Shown: piece after piece, positions 27,786-37,336 of the stretch | Layout of the letters: each line of letters opens with the position of its first letter | How positions within the stretch are numbered: position 1 is the stretch's first letter | From: Bacteroidota bacterium | GTDB taxonomy: Bacteria; Bacteroidota; Ignavibacteria; Ignavibacteriales; Melioribacteraceae | Direction: 5' to 3' | Length of the DNA stretch: 64,000 nucleotides | Assembly (NCBI GenBank): GCA_018818065.1 | Contig: JAHISV010000009.1 | Span: forward strand, 124,001 to 188,000 | Notes under the pieces: model-generated | Database searches by the model: none | Told to the model about the DNA's origin: nothing | Seen by the model: only the letters and a program-made list of their open reading frames with translations | Position numbers and translations under genes: made by a program

Positions 27786-28090
27786 TTGTCTAATCAGCTA
27801 TTGAGAATTTATGATTTCATTGAGAGACTTATTTATTGCCGCTTTGTTCTTAAGCATTTATCATGGCTGCTCGGAGCAAATGATTTTGGTGGTTACAAAA
27901 TGCAAGTTAGTTCAAAAGAAGTTAGATATAATTTATTCGGAGTTCAGCAATTTTTTAATTTGCCAAATGAGAAATTGATGATTTTATTTATTAGTGGTGA
28001 CTAAATTACTTACTATAAAATGCACCAAGCAGGATTTAAATTACATATTTAATATTGTTTTAGGTGTTCAAGAAACTTAGGGTTTAGAGT
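27786..28090. other. spacer between the two rhodanese paralogues
   Basis: About 305 bp that interrupts an otherwise tight operon. It holds a 55-codon frame (27811-27978) listed separately and an in-frame TTG extension directly after the copy-1 stop, which looks like chance. No terminator hairpin or clear promoter is visible. The spacer may be the relic of a deleted third paralogue. Confidence 0.4.
27811..27978 (+). CDS. possible lipoprotein-leader remnant, 55 aa
   Basis: A short frame starting ATG with GAG five bases upstream. Its first twenty residues (basic start, hydrophobic core, then Gly-Cys) look like a lipoprotein signal, MISLRDLFIAALFLSIYHGC, with an imperfect lipobox. The remainder has no similarity that I can see to the rhodanese domains. 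It could be a small lipoprotein or the surviving 5' end of a third paralogue between the two rhodanese genes. It may also be chance. Confidence 0.25.
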   Translation: MISLRDLFIAALFLSIYHGCSEQMILVVTKCKLVQKKLDIIYSEFSNFLICQMRN

Positions 28091-29197
28091 ATGTTTACAT
28101 TGAAAAAATTTCGATATGTTTTAATTTTTATCACCCTCCATATATCAGGTTGTCTGGTAGAACCACCCCTTAATAATGAAGGAATTAGTGAGAACTCCAA
28201 TGCGAATGACTTTCTTGCGTACATTGATCAACAGGGGTATTACCAGCAATCTGCTGGTAGACCTCCAACAATTTCTGCCTACGAAGTTTATAGTTACCGA
28301 TCAAATCTGATCATCCTTGATTTGCGATCAGAAGATGAGTTCACAATTGGACACATTCCGGGAGCCATAAATGTCTCTCCGAATTCAATCTTAAATGAAA
28401 TTAGTACTTCAAGATCAACGTCAAATAAACAAGTAGTACTGGTTTGTCAAACAGGTCAGTTTTCCTCATATATAAATTGTCTGCTGGGTTTATATGGCAT
28501 TGAAAATATAACCACACTAGAATACGGTATGGCATCATGGAACAGTAAATTCAGTGAAATTTGGGAAGATAACTGTGTGTGGATATACAAGGATACTACA
28601 TACTACATGAACGATACTATCATTAGGAACTCTACTGCCAGCCCTTTTCCTTCCATTCCTGAGATTGAAGGAAATTCAATAGAGGAAAAGGTTAAAAAAC
28701 GAATAGCGAATCTTTTGGAATCCGCTAATACAACAATTGGAAAACCAACAGAGAATACTGTATTATTTACAAAATTAAATACTGTTTACAATTTCCTTGA
28801 TTATCCAGCTTCTGGCTTCCGCGGTTTCAAAGTTGTCTGTTACGGAATTGAAAATCTGTACCGATTATACGGACGAACAGGCCCTGCAGATACACCAAAT
28901 CATCCAATCGGATCTCTTTGGTATGATATCCCTATAAACCTTAACCCGTTAACCAGATTCCATATACAGACTCTCCCAAACTCTGGGCCATTAGTAATAT
29001 ACAGTTCAAACGGACTTGATAGTGCCTACCTTATGGGACTCTTGAGATTTTTAGGTTATGACGCTAAATCGATGTTGTTTGGAGTCAATGCTTTTGGTTA
29101 CAATAGAATGTTGAATCATGAAGATCCTTTAATCAGGGAGGATGCTTTTAAACCAGAGGATATATTTGATCTGCCTTATGTAACAGGATCTGAATAA
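28091..29197 (+). CDS. rhodanese-like domain lipoprotein (copy 2)
   Basis: A 368-aa paralogue of the gene at 26649. Lipobox HISGC (Cys 21); shared AYIDQQG segment; rhodanese domain with IILDLRSEDEFTIGHI and loop VCQTGQFSS (Cys 119); linker PEIEGNSIEEKVKKR aligned with the same part of copy 1; and a C-terminal region (about 298-340) with loop YSSNGLDSAY, again lacking cysteine. The two copies are clearly homologous but much diverged, so the duplication is old. It ends at a bidirectional terminator facing dnaK. Role unknown; probably extracytoplasmic sulfur transfer or a ligand-binding derivative. Confidence 0.83.
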   Translation: MFTLKKFRYVLIFITLHISGCLVEPPLNNEGISENSNANDFLAYIDQQGYYQQSAGRPPTISAYEVYSYRSNLIILDLRSEDEFTIGHIPGAINVSPNSILNEISTSRSTSNKQVVLVCQTGQFSSYINCLLGLYGIENITTLEYGMASWNSKFSEIWEDNCVWIYKDTTYYMNDTIIRNSTASPFPSIPEIEGNSIEEKVKKRIANLLESANTTIGKPTENTVLFTKLNTVYNFLDYPASGFRGFKVVCYGIENLYRLYGRTGPADTPNHPIGSLWYDIPINLNPLTRFHIQTLPNSGPLVIYSSNGLDSAYLMGLLRFLGYDAKSMLFGVNAFGYNRMLNHEDPLIREDAFKPEDIFDLPYVTGSE

Positions 29198-29202
29198 AAA
29201 AA

Positions 29203-29229
29203 AAAGCCCCTCACTAGGTGAAGGGCTTT
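29203..29229. terminator. bidirectional intrinsic terminator between rhodanese gene and dnaK
   Basis: Stem AAAGCCCCTCAC / GGTGAAGGGCTTT with a TA loop, flanked by an A-run on the left and T-rich sequence on the right. It lies between two convergent stop codons (29197 and 29253), so it can end both transcripts. Confidence 0.85.
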
Positions 29230-29252
29230 ACATTTATCATAGTGTTAACTAA

Positions 29253-31193
29253 TTATTTATCATCATCTACTACTTCGTAAGATGCATCCTGGACTTCTTT
29301 CTCATCTTTGCCTTTATCGGACGCCTTGGCCCCGGATGTTTGCTGTCCAGCTTCAGGTCCACCTTGAGCGGCGCCTGGATCACCAGGAGCCCCATGATCC
29401 TTATACAAGTCTTGTGCAACCTCATTCCAAACCTTGGTAAGGCTTTCAGTAGCAGTTTTCATCTTTTCAGAATCATTTGTAGCTACAGCATCTTCAACTT
29501 TTTTCATTTCTGATTCAATCCGGCTTTTTACATCAGCAGGTATTTTTTCACCCAGTTCTTCAATTTGCTTCTTCGTCTGGAAAACTAAATTGTCAGCCTG
29601 ATTGCGAATCTCAACTGCCTCTTTCTTTTTCTTATCATCCGCAGCGTGTTCCTTGGCAGCCTGCTGCATTTTTTCAATTTCTTCTTTCGACAAACCACCA
29701 GAAGAGGTAATTCTAATACTTTGTTCTTTGCTGGTAGCTTTGTCTTTTGCATATACATGAAGAATACCATTTGCATCAATATCAAAAGTAACCTCAATCT
29801 GCGGAATACCACGAGGTGCAGGAGGAATGCCATCCAAATGAAACCTACCTAAGGTTCTGTTATCTGCAGCCATGGGGCGTTCACCCTGGATAACATGTAT
29901 CTCAACCGAAGGCTGATTATCACCAGCTGTAGAGAATGTTTCACTTTTCTTCGTTGGAATAGTTGTATTGGCAGTTATTAAAGTTGTCATAACTCCACCA
30001 AGTGTTTCAATACCTAGTGAAAGAGGAGTTACATCTAACAAAAGAACATCTTTAACATCACCAGCCAGTACACCACCCTGAATAGCGGCACCAATTGCTA
30101 CAACTTCATCCGGGTTAACACCCTTATGTGGTTCTCTTTTGAAAATTTTCTCTACAATTTCCTGAACTTTAGGGACTCTGGTAGAACCACCAACCAAAAT
30201 TACTTCATCAATTTGAGAAGGAGTTAATCCCGCATCCTTAATTGCTTGTTCACAAGGCTTAATAGTTCTTTCAATCAGATCATCAATAAGTTGTTCGAAC
30301 TTTGATCTGGAAATATTGAGATTTAGGTGTTTTGGTCCGTCTTGTGTTGCTGTAATAAATGGTAAGTTCACATCAGTCTGGACTGAAGATGAAAGCTCAA
30401 CTTTAGCTTTCTCGGCAGCTTCCTTTAACCTTTGCAATGCCATCGGATCATTTCTTAAATCAATTCCTTCCTGTCTTTTGAATTCATCAGCCAGAAAATC
30501 AATAATTCGTTGGTCAAAATCATCACCACCAAGGTGAGTATCACCGTTAGTTGATTTTACTTCGAAAACACCGTCGCCAAGCTGTAATACTGATACATCA
30601 AAAGTACCACCACCAAAATCATAAACAGCAACAATCTGTTCTTTATTTTTTTTATCCAATCCATACGAAAGTGCTGCAGCAGTCGGCTCGTTAATAATTC
30701 TTCTAACGGTAAGCCCGGCAATTTCACCAGCATCTTTTGTAGCTTGTCTCTGAGCATCATTAAAGTATGCAGGAACTGTAATAACAGCCTCGGTGACTTC
30801 ATGTCCCAAATAATCTTCAGCCGTTTTTTTCATTTTCTGAAGAACCATGGCGCTAACTTCCGGTGGAGAATACATTCTATCACCAATTTGAACTCTGGCT
30901 GAACCATTGTCACCTTCAACGACTTTATATGGTACTTCATGAATCTCAGTTTCAACTTCTTTTCTCATCCTTCCCATAAATCTCTTTACGGAAAATACAG
31001 TGTTTGTCGGATTTGTAACTGCCTGCCTTTTAGCTGGCTGCCCTATTAAAATTTCACCATTTTTTGAAAAACCCACTACCGAAGGAGTTGTTCTTCCACC
31101 CTCAGAGTTTGGTATCACTACAGGTTCATTCCCTTCCATTACCGCAACGCAAGAGTTTGTTGTACCTAAATCAATTCCAATTATTTTACCCAT
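29253..31193 (-). CDS. dnaK: chaperone DnaK (Hsp70)
   Basis: A 646-aa Hsp70. ATPase domain begins [15 protein letters not shown]; further signatures are [13 protein letters not shown] and [13 protein letters not shown]; the interdomain linker [16 protein letters not shown] is intact; a substrate-binding domain and helical lid follow; the tail ends EVVDDDK. It refolds and protects proteins with DnaJ and GrpE, neither of which is adjacent. AAGGAG lies about 7 nt before the ATG. No CIRCE inverted repeat is seen upstream. It is transcribed alone, convergent with the rhodanese operon. Confidence 0.98.
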   Translation of the reverse strand: MGKIIGIDLGTTNSCVAVMEGNEPVVIPNSEGGRTTPSVVGFSKNGEILIGQPAKRQAVTNPTNTVFSVKRFMGRMRKEVETEIHEVPYKVVEGDNGSARVQIGDRMYSPPEVSAMVLQKMKKTAEDYLGHEVTEAVITVPAYFNDAQRQATKDAGEIAGLTVRRIINEPTAAALSYGLDKKNKEQIVAVYDFGGGTFDVSVLQLGDGVFEVKSTNGDTHLGGDDFDQRIIDFLADEFKRQEGIDLRNDPMALQRLKEAAEKAKVELSSSVQTDVNLPFITATQDGPKHLNLNISRSKFEQLIDDLIERTIKPCEQAIKDAGLTPSQIDEVILVGGSTRVPKVQEIVEKIFKREPHKGVNPDEVVAIGAAIQGGVLAGDVKDVLLLDVTPLSLGIETLGGVMTTLITANTTIPTKKSETFSTAGDNQPSVEIHVIQGERPMAADNRTLGRFHLDGIPPAPRGIPQIEVTFDIDANGILHVYAKDKATSKEQSIRITSSGGLSKEEIEKMQQAAKEHAADDKKKKEAVEIRNQADNLVFQTKKQIEELGEKIPADVKSRIESEMKKVEDAVATNDSEKMKTATESLTKVWNEVAQDLYKDHGAPGDPGAAQGGPEAGQQTSGAKASDKGKDEKEVQDASYEVVDDDK

Positions 31194-31574
31194 TTCAATT
31201 CTCCTTATAGAATCAGCACGGTTTACTTCCGTACCAATTTCCTAATGTTATTTTTCTGTTTAAAATTCATATTCTTTTTAAAATATATTTTTATTGAATT
31301 CCATCTTTAATCTTTGCAACTTTTCCAACGAGTTTTGGATTTATTTGTAATAAGCATGAATAAATCCTGAAATTCATAACAAACAAGTAGCATTGAAGCA
31401 AGACTTGTGCCAAGACGTTTAGCATCATTAACTCATTATTATTAAACAAGTTATAGAATTTTGAGTTAATTTTCTGTTGAGTCAGTTAGTCTGACAGTAA
31501 GTCTACATGTCTGGGTTTGTGTCACAATGGCGCAATACGCGTCATTTTATCTGAGTAATAATAAGAGGTTTATT
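31194..31574. other. divergent dnaK/birA promoter region
   Basis: About 380 bp between divergent dnaK and birA. It must hold both promoters. No CIRCE or sigma32-like consensus is apparent. On the birA side, 31481-31515 contains the inverted pair GTCAG/CTGAC followed by GTCTACATGTCTG; this could be a regulatory site. An in-frame ATG for birA at 31527 exists but lacks a ribosome-binding site. Confidence 0.45.
31481..31515. promoter_or_regulatory. inverted GTCAG/CTGAC motif cluster upstream of birA
   Basis: GTCAG-TTAGT-CTGAC (31481-31495) is followed by AGTAAGTCTACATGTCTG, so GTCTG-type half sites recur about every 10-15 bases. It is placed 60-95 bp before the proposed birA start in the dnaK/birA divergent region. 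An operator or stress-promoter element is possible; nothing else identifies it. Confidence 0.25.
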
Positions 31575-32342
31575 TTGTTCAATATTGAGAAATTTGATAT
31601 CAAGCTTGATACCGATGTAATTGGAAGGAATTTTGTTTATTGTGAAGAAATTGATTCTACAAATTCTTTTTTAATTAACACAAAAGAGTACGATAAACAT
31701 GGCACTGTATTATTGTCAGAAAATCAAACTCAAGGAAAAGGAAGGAAAGATAGAATCTGGCTTAGTGCAGCAGATCAGAATTTAACTTTTTCTATTCTAC
31801 TGAAAGAGGATTTTTCACACGAAACGATTAATATCATTAATCTTGGAACTTCACTTGCCGTGGCTCAGGCAATTGAGAACCAGTATCAATTACCCTGCGA
31901 ACTTAAATGGCCAAATGATGTTTTAGTAAACCAGAAAAAAGTTGCCGGAATTCTGCTTGAATCAACATCGATGGGATCGGAGATTGAAAAACTTGTAATC
32001 GGGATTGGAATAAATGTTAATCAGCCAAATTTCACTGGTAAATTTAACATCCCCCCAACATCAATAAAAAAAGAATTTAAAAACTCTGCTGATAGAGAAA
32101 GATTGCTTAGTGAGGTATTAAATATTTTTGAAGAAATATTTAAAGCTTCCCAGACTAATCCCGGACAAATTCTTGAAGATTGGAAATCGAGGTGTCAAAT
32201 GCTTGGTGAGAAAATCAGGATTGAGGATGGCGAAGTGGTAAAGTTTGGAGTATTTGAGGACATTGATAAAAATGGATTCATGATCCTTAATTCCGGTAAT
32301 AAACGAGAGTTGATACATGCCGGGGATATTATATTAAGGTGA
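31575..32342 (+). CDS. birA: biotin-[acetyl-CoA-carboxylase] ligase
   Basis: A protein of about 255 aa with the biotin ligase catalytic domain: CEEIDSTNS, the nucleotide/biotin loop QTQGKGRKDRIW, CELKWPNDVLVNQKKVAGIL and IGIGINVNQ, then a small C-terminal SH3-like domain. No N-terminal helix-turn-helix, so it is a ligase without repressor function. It biotinylates the carboxylase carrier protein, partner of AccD encoded nearby. I chose TTG 31575 (AAGAGG six bases upstream) because the longer ATG frame lacks a ribosome-binding site and adds 16 non-conserved residues. Confidence 0.92.
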   Translation: MFNIEKFDIKLDTDVIGRNFVYCEEIDSTNSFLINTKEYDKHGTVLLSENQTQGKGRKDRIWLSAADQNLTFSILLKEDFSHETINIINLGTSLAVAQAIENQYQLPCELKWPNDVLVNQKKVAGILLESTSMGSEIEKLVIGIGINVNQPNFTGKFNIPPTSIKKEFKNSADRERLLSEVLNIFEEIFKASQTNPGQILEDWKSRCQMLGEKIRIEDGEVVKFGVFEDIDKNGFMILNSGNKRELIHAGDIILR

Positions 32343-33106
32343 GTTATCTAGCTTGCGATATTGGTAACTCATTTATCAAATTCGGGTTATATACTAACGG
32401 TGAATTAAAATTTTTCCATAAAATTGCTCATAGTGATTTCAGCAATGCTATTCTCTCCAAGTTGGAATTTGATAGAGTTGGAATTACTTCAGTTGTACCT
32501 GAAAGGTCTCAAAAATTAATAAAGCTTTTTGAAACTCAATTTAATATTACGCCTTTTGTGATTACTCATGAATCACACTTTCAATTTGAAAATTTGTATG
32601 GTACTCCGGATACTGTTGGTACCGATAGATTGTGCGGGCTTGAAGGAGCTATGCAAATTTATTTTGACGAAACCGGCGACAATACCTTTAAGGATAAAGT
32701 TCTGGTTACTATTGATTTCGGAACCGCCACTACAATCAATATTATTGAAAGTCCTGCTAAATTTGTTGGTGGTCTTATCGCTCCCGGAATGACAACAATG
32801 TCGGAATCACTCAGTTCCGGAACCTCTCAACTACCAGCCATTGATTTTTCGAATTTTGAAAACATAATTGGCACTAATACCGATCAATGCATTGCAAATG
32901 GTATTGTTAATGCCACGGTTGGAATGATTGAGAGAACTTTAGAGTTTCTCATTCATAAAAATTCCCATGATATTTTAATTTTTACAACCGGTGGAAATGC
33001 CAAATTAATTAGCATTCATTTATCTTTCGAGCACAGGAATATTGAAGATTTAGTGCTCCGGGGAGTTAACAGTCTTATAACCCGATTAGAGACTTTTGAA
33101 AAATGA
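32339..33106 (+). CDS. coaX: type III pantothenate kinase
   Basis: A 255-aa acetate/sugar kinase-fold protein with phosphate-1 motif CDIGNSFIKFGLY, the GTDRLCGLEGA segment, TIDFGTATTINII (phosphate-2) and TTGGNAKLI (adenosine motif). It carries out the first step of coenzyme A synthesis from pantothenate, which the nearby panC supplies. Start GTG at 32339 overlaps the birA stop (GTGA). The birA-coaX pairing is common in this type of genome. Confidence 0.95.
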   Translation: MSYLACDIGNSFIKFGLYTNGELKFFHKIAHSDFSNAILSKLEFDRVGITSVVPERSQKLIKLFETQFNITPFVITHESHFQFENLYGTPDTVGTDRLCGLEGAMQIYFDETGDNTFKDKVLVTIDFGTATTINIIESPAKFVGGLIAPGMTTMSESLSSGTSQLPAIDFSNFENIIGTNTDQCIANGIVNATVGMIERTLEFLIHKNSHDILIFTTGGNAKLISIHLSFEHRNIEDLVLRGVNSLITRLETFEK

Positions 33107-34260
33107 ATAAAGTCTATCTGGATAATGCCGCAACAACACCAATTCATCCCGAAGTATTTGAAGCAATGCTCCCTTATCTTAAAGAAAATTTCGGAAATCC
33201 ATCATCAATTCATTGGGCTGGAAACAAAGTAAGAGTTGCAATTGAAGAAACCAGGGAATTGATTGCGGATTTTATAAATGCTGATGCCAGTGAAATCTAT
33301 TTTACAAGTGGTGGAACGGAATCAAATAATTTCATTATCCGTGGAATTGCGAAAACCGAACACGCTGAGTCAGGAAGAAAATCAATAATTACCAGCAAAA
33401 TTGAACATCTGGCTGTTCTTGAGACAATTGACAACCTTGCGAGTGAAGGATTTGAAATAACAAAGATCTCTCCAAATCACGATGGAAAAGTTGATCCGGA
33501 TAATATTTCAGAAGCAATTTACCAAAACACAGCACTTATTAGTTGCATGCACATAAATAATGAAATTGGCTCTATTAATGAGTTAGCGGTAATTGGTAAT
33601 TTCATTTTAAACAAGAATATATGGCTTCATACAGATGCCGTGCAAAGTTTCGGCAAATTCCCAATAGATGTAAATGAGCTGGGTATTCATGCTTTAACCG
33701 CTTCCGCTCATAAAATCTATGGACCCAAAGGAGTTGGTATTGCTTATGTTAAAAGTGGCACTCCCCTTTCTCCTTTGATTCTTGGCGGCTCTCAGGAAAG
33801 GAATCGCCGTGGTGGAACTGAAAATGTTGCCGGAATTATTGGGCTGGGACAAGCAGTACGCCTTGCAAAGCGTGATAGCATTGGTAATCTATCTCACGCT
33901 ATTGATTTGAAACAGATGTTTGTTGATGGCATAAACTCCATTGATGCAAATGGACTTGTATTAAACGGAGGTAAGGATTCTTCGCCATATATAGCAAGTG
34001 TAACCTTTAGCAGTGATTATTACAAAAATGATTCTGAAGCGATGCTGATATTTCTTGATTTAAACGGGATTGCCGTCTCAAGCGGATCAGCCTGCACTTC
34101 AGGAACGCTTAAATCCTCACATGTAATTAAAGCGCTTGGGAAAAGCAAAAAAGATGCTGAAGGAACAATTAGATTTTCTTTTGGAAGTCAAAATACAATA
34201 GAAGAGGCTGAATATACTCTGGAGATCATAAAAAAAATGGCTGAAAAATTTAGAAAGTAA
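33103..34260 (+). CDS. cysteine desulfurase (IscS/NifS family)
   Basis: A 385-aa fold-type I PLP enzyme: YLDNAATTPIHPEV at the start, PLP lysine 204 in SAHKIYGPKG, and catalytic cysteine 331 in SSGSACTSG. The cysteine loop pattern is that of the NifS/IscS class I group. It releases sulfane sulfur from cysteine for iron-sulfur cluster and thio-cofactor assembly. ATG 33103 overlaps the coaX stop (ATGA). No iscU/nifU is adjacent. The 3' end overlaps the convergent panC stop by 11 bases. Confidence 0.93.
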   Translation: MNKVYLDNAATTPIHPEVFEAMLPYLKENFGNPSSIHWAGNKVRVAIEETRELIADFINADASEIYFTSGGTESNNFIIRGIAKTEHAESGRKSIITSKIEHLAVLETIDNLASEGFEITKISPNHDGKVDPDNISEAIYQNTALISCMHINNEIGSINELAVIGNFILNKNIWLHTDAVQSFGKFPIDVNELGIHALTASAHKIYGPKGVGIAYVKSGTPLSPLILGGSQERNRRGGTENVAGIIGLGQAVRLAKRDSIGNLSHAIDLKQMFVDGINSIDANGLVLNGGKDSSPYIASVTFSSDYYKNDSEAMLIFLDLNGIAVSSGSACTSGTLKSSHVIKALGKSKKDAEGTIRFSFGSQNTIEEAEYTLEIIKKMAEKFRK

Positions 34261-35107
34261 TAAGACTGTTATCAATTAACCTCGTTTTACCTATTCTGCA
34301 AGCAATGAGAATATAATACTCTCTCCCTTCCACAAGATTATTTACTTTTTCAAAGGAATCAGACTCCACAAAACTGATGTAATCAAGATCCGATGATTTC
34401 ACTGAATGAACAATCTTTCTCATTTCTGCAATTATTGTCACAGCATCATTAATCTTTTCTCTAATTAATTCTTCAGCTCTCTGTATCGATTTGCTAAGTA
34501 CTAATGCATCCTCGCGCTCGGACTTTGAAAGATAAATGTTCCGGGAACTCATTGCCAATCCATCAATTTCTCTAACGATTGGATGAATATTAATATCTAT
34601 CCCAAAATGAAGATCCTGTGTCATACGTTTAATTACCGCGGCCTGCTGAGCATCTTTCTGCCCGAAAATGGCAACGTGAGGTTTAATAATATTAAACAAA
34701 ATAGAAACAATGGTGGTTACACCCTGGAAGTGAGTGGGTCGTGTGCTACCCTCAAGAATATTTGTAATCCCCTTAGTATTAATAGCTGTTTTATGATTTT
34801 TACCATAAATGTCTTTCGGTTCAGGATAAAAAATCACATCCGTATTATTTCTAACTAGTAACTCTCTATCTCTCACAAAATCCCTTGGGTAACTATCCAG
34901 GTCTTCACCCGGAGCAAATTGAGTTGGGTTAACAAAAATAGAGACAATAGTTATATCAGCTAATTCATTAGCCTTTCTCACAAGAGATAAATGACCTTCG
35001 TGCAGGTACCCCATTGTTGGCACCAATCCAATAGTTTTCCCGGCTGCTCGTATCGAATCAGAATAAGCGCGCATTTCCGCAGGAGATTTAATTACTCTCA
35101 GATTCAA
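34250..35107 (-). CDS. panC: pantothenate synthetase
   Basis: A 285-aa enzyme that condenses pantoate and beta-alanine with ATP. Diagnostic segments are [17 protein letters not shown] (HIGH-like), [35 protein letters not shown] and the KMSKS-like MSSRNIYLS. Start is TTG at 35107, overlapping the accD stop (TTGA), with AGGA seven bases upstream. Together with coaX nearby it supplies coenzyme A. panB/panD are not in the window. Confidence 0.95.
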   Translation of the reverse strand: MNLRVIKSPAEMRAYSDSIRAAGKTIGLVPTMGYLHEGHLSLVRKANELADITIVSIFVNPTQFAPGEDLDSYPRDFVRDRELLVRNNTDVIFYPEPKDIYGKNHKTAINTKGITNILEGSTRPTHFQGVTTIVSILFNIIKPHVAIFGQKDAQQAAVIKRMTQDLHFGIDINIHPIVREIDGLAMSSRNIYLSKSEREDALVLSKSIQRAEELIREKINDAVTIIAEMRKIVHSVKSSDLDYISFVESDSFEKVNNLVEGREYYILIACRIGKTRLIDNSLITF

Positions 35108-35955
35108 TTTGCATCCTGATTTAAATAACTAAGTACGTCATCTAATTTTTGTTTAAGCTCTGTTCTCTTAACAATAAAATCAACAAAACCGTGTTCCAGA
35201 AGAAATTCGGATTTTTGGAATCCTTTTGGTAAGTCTTTTCCAATTGTCTGCTTAATTACTCTTGGGCCGGCAAACCCAATCAAGGCATCAGGTTCAGCAA
35301 TGTTTATGTCGCCAAGCATAGCATAACTTGCAGTAGTTCCGCCTGTTGTAGGGTCAGTAAGGATAGAGATAAAGGGGAGTTTAGCATCCGCTAAACGTGC
35401 AAGGCGGGCACTTGTTTTAGCCATTTGCATTAGAGAAAATGCACCCTCCATCATTCTAGCGCCTCCACTTTGACTAATTATTATCATAGGAATTTTTTGT
35501 TGATAGGCTTTGTCAATTGCCCGTGCAATCTTCTCACCAACTACTGAACCCATACTGCCGCCAATAAAACGAAAGTCCATACAGGCAAAGGCAACCTTGC
35601 GCCCATTTATTTTACCAACCCCGGTAGCAACGGCATCATTCAAACCGGTTTTTTTGATAGTATCTCTGATCCGGTCCTTGTAATTTTTAGTATCCACAAA
35701 TTCAAGCGGATCACCTGACTTCATTTTTTTATCAAGTTCCTTAAAGGAATTTTTATCCAACAGAATATCAATATATTCTTTGCTGCCAATTCTGAAATGA
35801 TACCCACATTTCTCGCAAACAAAAGAATTAGCTTCCATCTGTTTAACATGAATAATTTCATTACATGTATCACACTTAATCCACTGACCATCCGGGACTT
35901 CCCGTTTAATACTTGTGGTTGAGAAATTGTTTTTTGATCGCTTGAACCATTTCAT
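35104..35955 (-). CDS. accD: acetyl-CoA carboxylase carboxyltransferase subunit beta
   Basis: A 283-aa subunit with an N-terminal zinc ribbon (Cys 28, 31, 47, 50), followed by the crotonase-fold carboxyltransferase domain with [51 protein letters not shown] and [10 protein letters not shown]. With AccA it moves the carboxyl group from biotin to acetyl-CoA for fatty acid synthesis. It overlaps DUF1573 (TAATG) and panC (TTGA), so the three are translationally linked. Confidence 0.96.
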   Translation of the reverse strand: MKWFKRSKNNFSTTSIKREVPDGQWIKCDTCNEIIHVKQMEANSFVCEKCGYHFRIGSKEYIDILLDKNSFKELDKKMKSGDPLEFVDTKNYKDRIRDTIKKTGLNDAVATGVGKINGRKVAFACMDFRFIGGSMGSVVGEKIARAIDKAYQQKIPMIIISQSGGARMMEGAFSLMQMAKTSARLARLADAKLPFISILTDPTTGGTTASYAMLGDINIAEPDALIGFAGPRVIKQTIGKDLPKGFQKSEFLLEHGFVDFIVKRTELKQKLDDVLSYLNQDAN

Positions 35956-36686
35956 TAAGAATCACGCCTTAAAATGTTAACAAATAGAGTAATAGTTTTC
36001 TCAGGATTTGAAGGGTCGTCGGAATAAACAGTAACAGTGCGTGTAATTTTACCGAATCGGTCTGAAGTATCAAAATCAATTCGTAACTCCCCGGAATTGC
36101 CGGGTTCAAGTGTTCTCGTATCTAAAAAAGTTGAAGTACATCCGCAGGAAGATTTTATATTTTTAACATGTAGATCCGCAGTACCAACATTTTTCAGATC
36201 AAGATTCAAGGTTAATAATGATCCTTCCTGAACTTCGCCAAAATTATGGTAATTTTTTTCAAGTCTTATTGCCGGGACTAATGAGGAAGTTCCTGTTTCC
36301 GTTTTAGCTTTTATGTTTGCAAAAAAAGTCAATCTTATATCGGCATTTTCCGGATCATCCGTAAAAACATAAACATATTTTTTTTGTTTCCCAGATCTAT
36401 GGTTTGTGTTAAAAGTAACTTTTATTTCAGTTGAATCGCCTGGTTGCAGATTGTTTTTAGTAGGTTGAGCAGCTGTGCATCCACAAGAAGCTTTCACTCT
36501 TTCGATAGTTAGTACATCATTACCGATGTTTTTAATGGTAAAAGAGTGACTGACTATTACACCTTCAGTAAGGTCGCCAAAATCATGAGTCATATTTGGT
36601 ACTTCGAGTTTTGGAGCTTTTGTTTGAGAATTTACAACTGAAATAATAAAAAACAGGAATAGGAATGCTAGTTGAGCTTTTTTCAT
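35955..36686 (-). CDS. secreted protein with two DUF1573 repeats
   Basis: A 243-aa protein with a signal peptide (about 1-20) and two tandem immunoglobulin-like DUF1573 units. Each has an HDFGDL/HNFGEV start, an [12 protein letters not shown] strand and a SCGCT motif (residues about 68-72 and 179-183). DUF1573 proteins are exported in Bacteroidota with unknown function; the cysteine motif may bind metal or form disulfides. Coupled by ATGA to tsaB and by TAATG to accD. Confidence 0.88.
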   Translation of the reverse strand: MKKAQLAFLFLFFIISVVNSQTKAPKLEVPNMTHDFGDLTEGVIVSHSFTIKNIGNDVLTIERVKASCGCTAAQPTKNNLQPGDSTEIKVTFNTNHRSGKQKKYVYVFTDDPENADIRLTFFANIKAKTETGTSSLVPAIRLEKNYHNFGEVQEGSLLTLNLDLKNVGTADLHVKNIKSSCGCTSTFLDTRTLEPGNSGELRIDFDTSDRFGKITRTVTVYSDDPSNPEKTITLFVNILRRDS

Positions 36687-37336
36687 TTTTTCACCTTTGC
36701 AACAAAGTTTTTTAAATAATTCGGTTCAAGATAATCATATTCATAAGTTAATGATTCATTTCCAAAAATATAAGCCCATCTTGCAATATCAAGAGCTGTA
36801 AGGGGTCTGAACTTTGCCCTGGTAATGGAGCTTAGTTTACCAAAAACTGTATCATCATCATTTATGTGATTATCAATATCCTTAAGAAACATTAATTGAG
36901 GCGCACTAAGGCACTTTACATTTTGATCTGCAACTTTATATCTAGCAAAATAAAGTTCATCTCTGTTTACCATATTGGCAATAATAAATTCCTTCCCGAT
37001 GTCGATAAACTTGCCTATCCCATTTGCCTGGGCGTCGTATGATGGCACTGGTATAATAGGTAAGTTCTTACCCATGGCAATTGCCTTTGATGCTGTTAAT
37101 CCTATTCTTAAACCGGTAAATGAACCTGGTCCAATCGAAACGGCAACTGATCTTATTTCATCAAGAGAAACACTGCCTGATCTACATACATTTTCGACTA
37201 TTGTATATATTCTCTCCGAATGAATATGCTTTCCTAATACATTTCCTTCAGAGAAATCAGATTCACTGGTATATAAGCAAATACTGCATAAATCACCTGA
37301 TGTTTCAATCGCTAATATAGGAGCAATATCATTCAT
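36683..37336 (-). CDS. tsaB: tRNA t6A biosynthesis protein TsaB
   Basis: A 217-aa ASKHA-fold protein with ILAIETSGDLCSICLY at the N terminus and VAVSIGPGSFTGLRIGLTASKAIA, the family hallmark. TsaB is the inactive paralogue that scaffolds TsaD (and TsaE) when threonylcarbamoyl is placed on A37 of ANN-decoding tRNAs. It overlaps tsaE by 8 nt, a fitting neighbour, and DUF1573 by ATGA. tsaD is not in the window. Confidence 0.94.
   Translation of the reverse strand: MNDIAPILAIETSGDLCSICLYTSESDFSEGNVLGKHIHSERIYTIVENVCRSGSVSLDEIRSVAVSIGPGSFTGLRIGLTASKAIAMGKNLPIIPVPSYDAQANGIGKFIDIGKEFIIANMVNRDELYFARYKVADQNVKCLSAPQLMFLKDIDNHINDDDTVFGKLSSITRAKFRPLTALDIARWAYIFGNESLTYEYDYLEPNYLKNFVAKVKK

Noticed and set aside
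27786..28004. 72-codon TTG-initiated frame directly after the copy-1 rhodanese stop
   Set aside because: In frame with the gene but behind a proper TAA; no ribosome-binding site; sequence unlike the paralogue. Read-through is not supported.
31194..31320. CIRCE element upstream of dnaK
   Set aside because: No TTAGCACTC-N9-GAGTGCTAA or close variant could be found.
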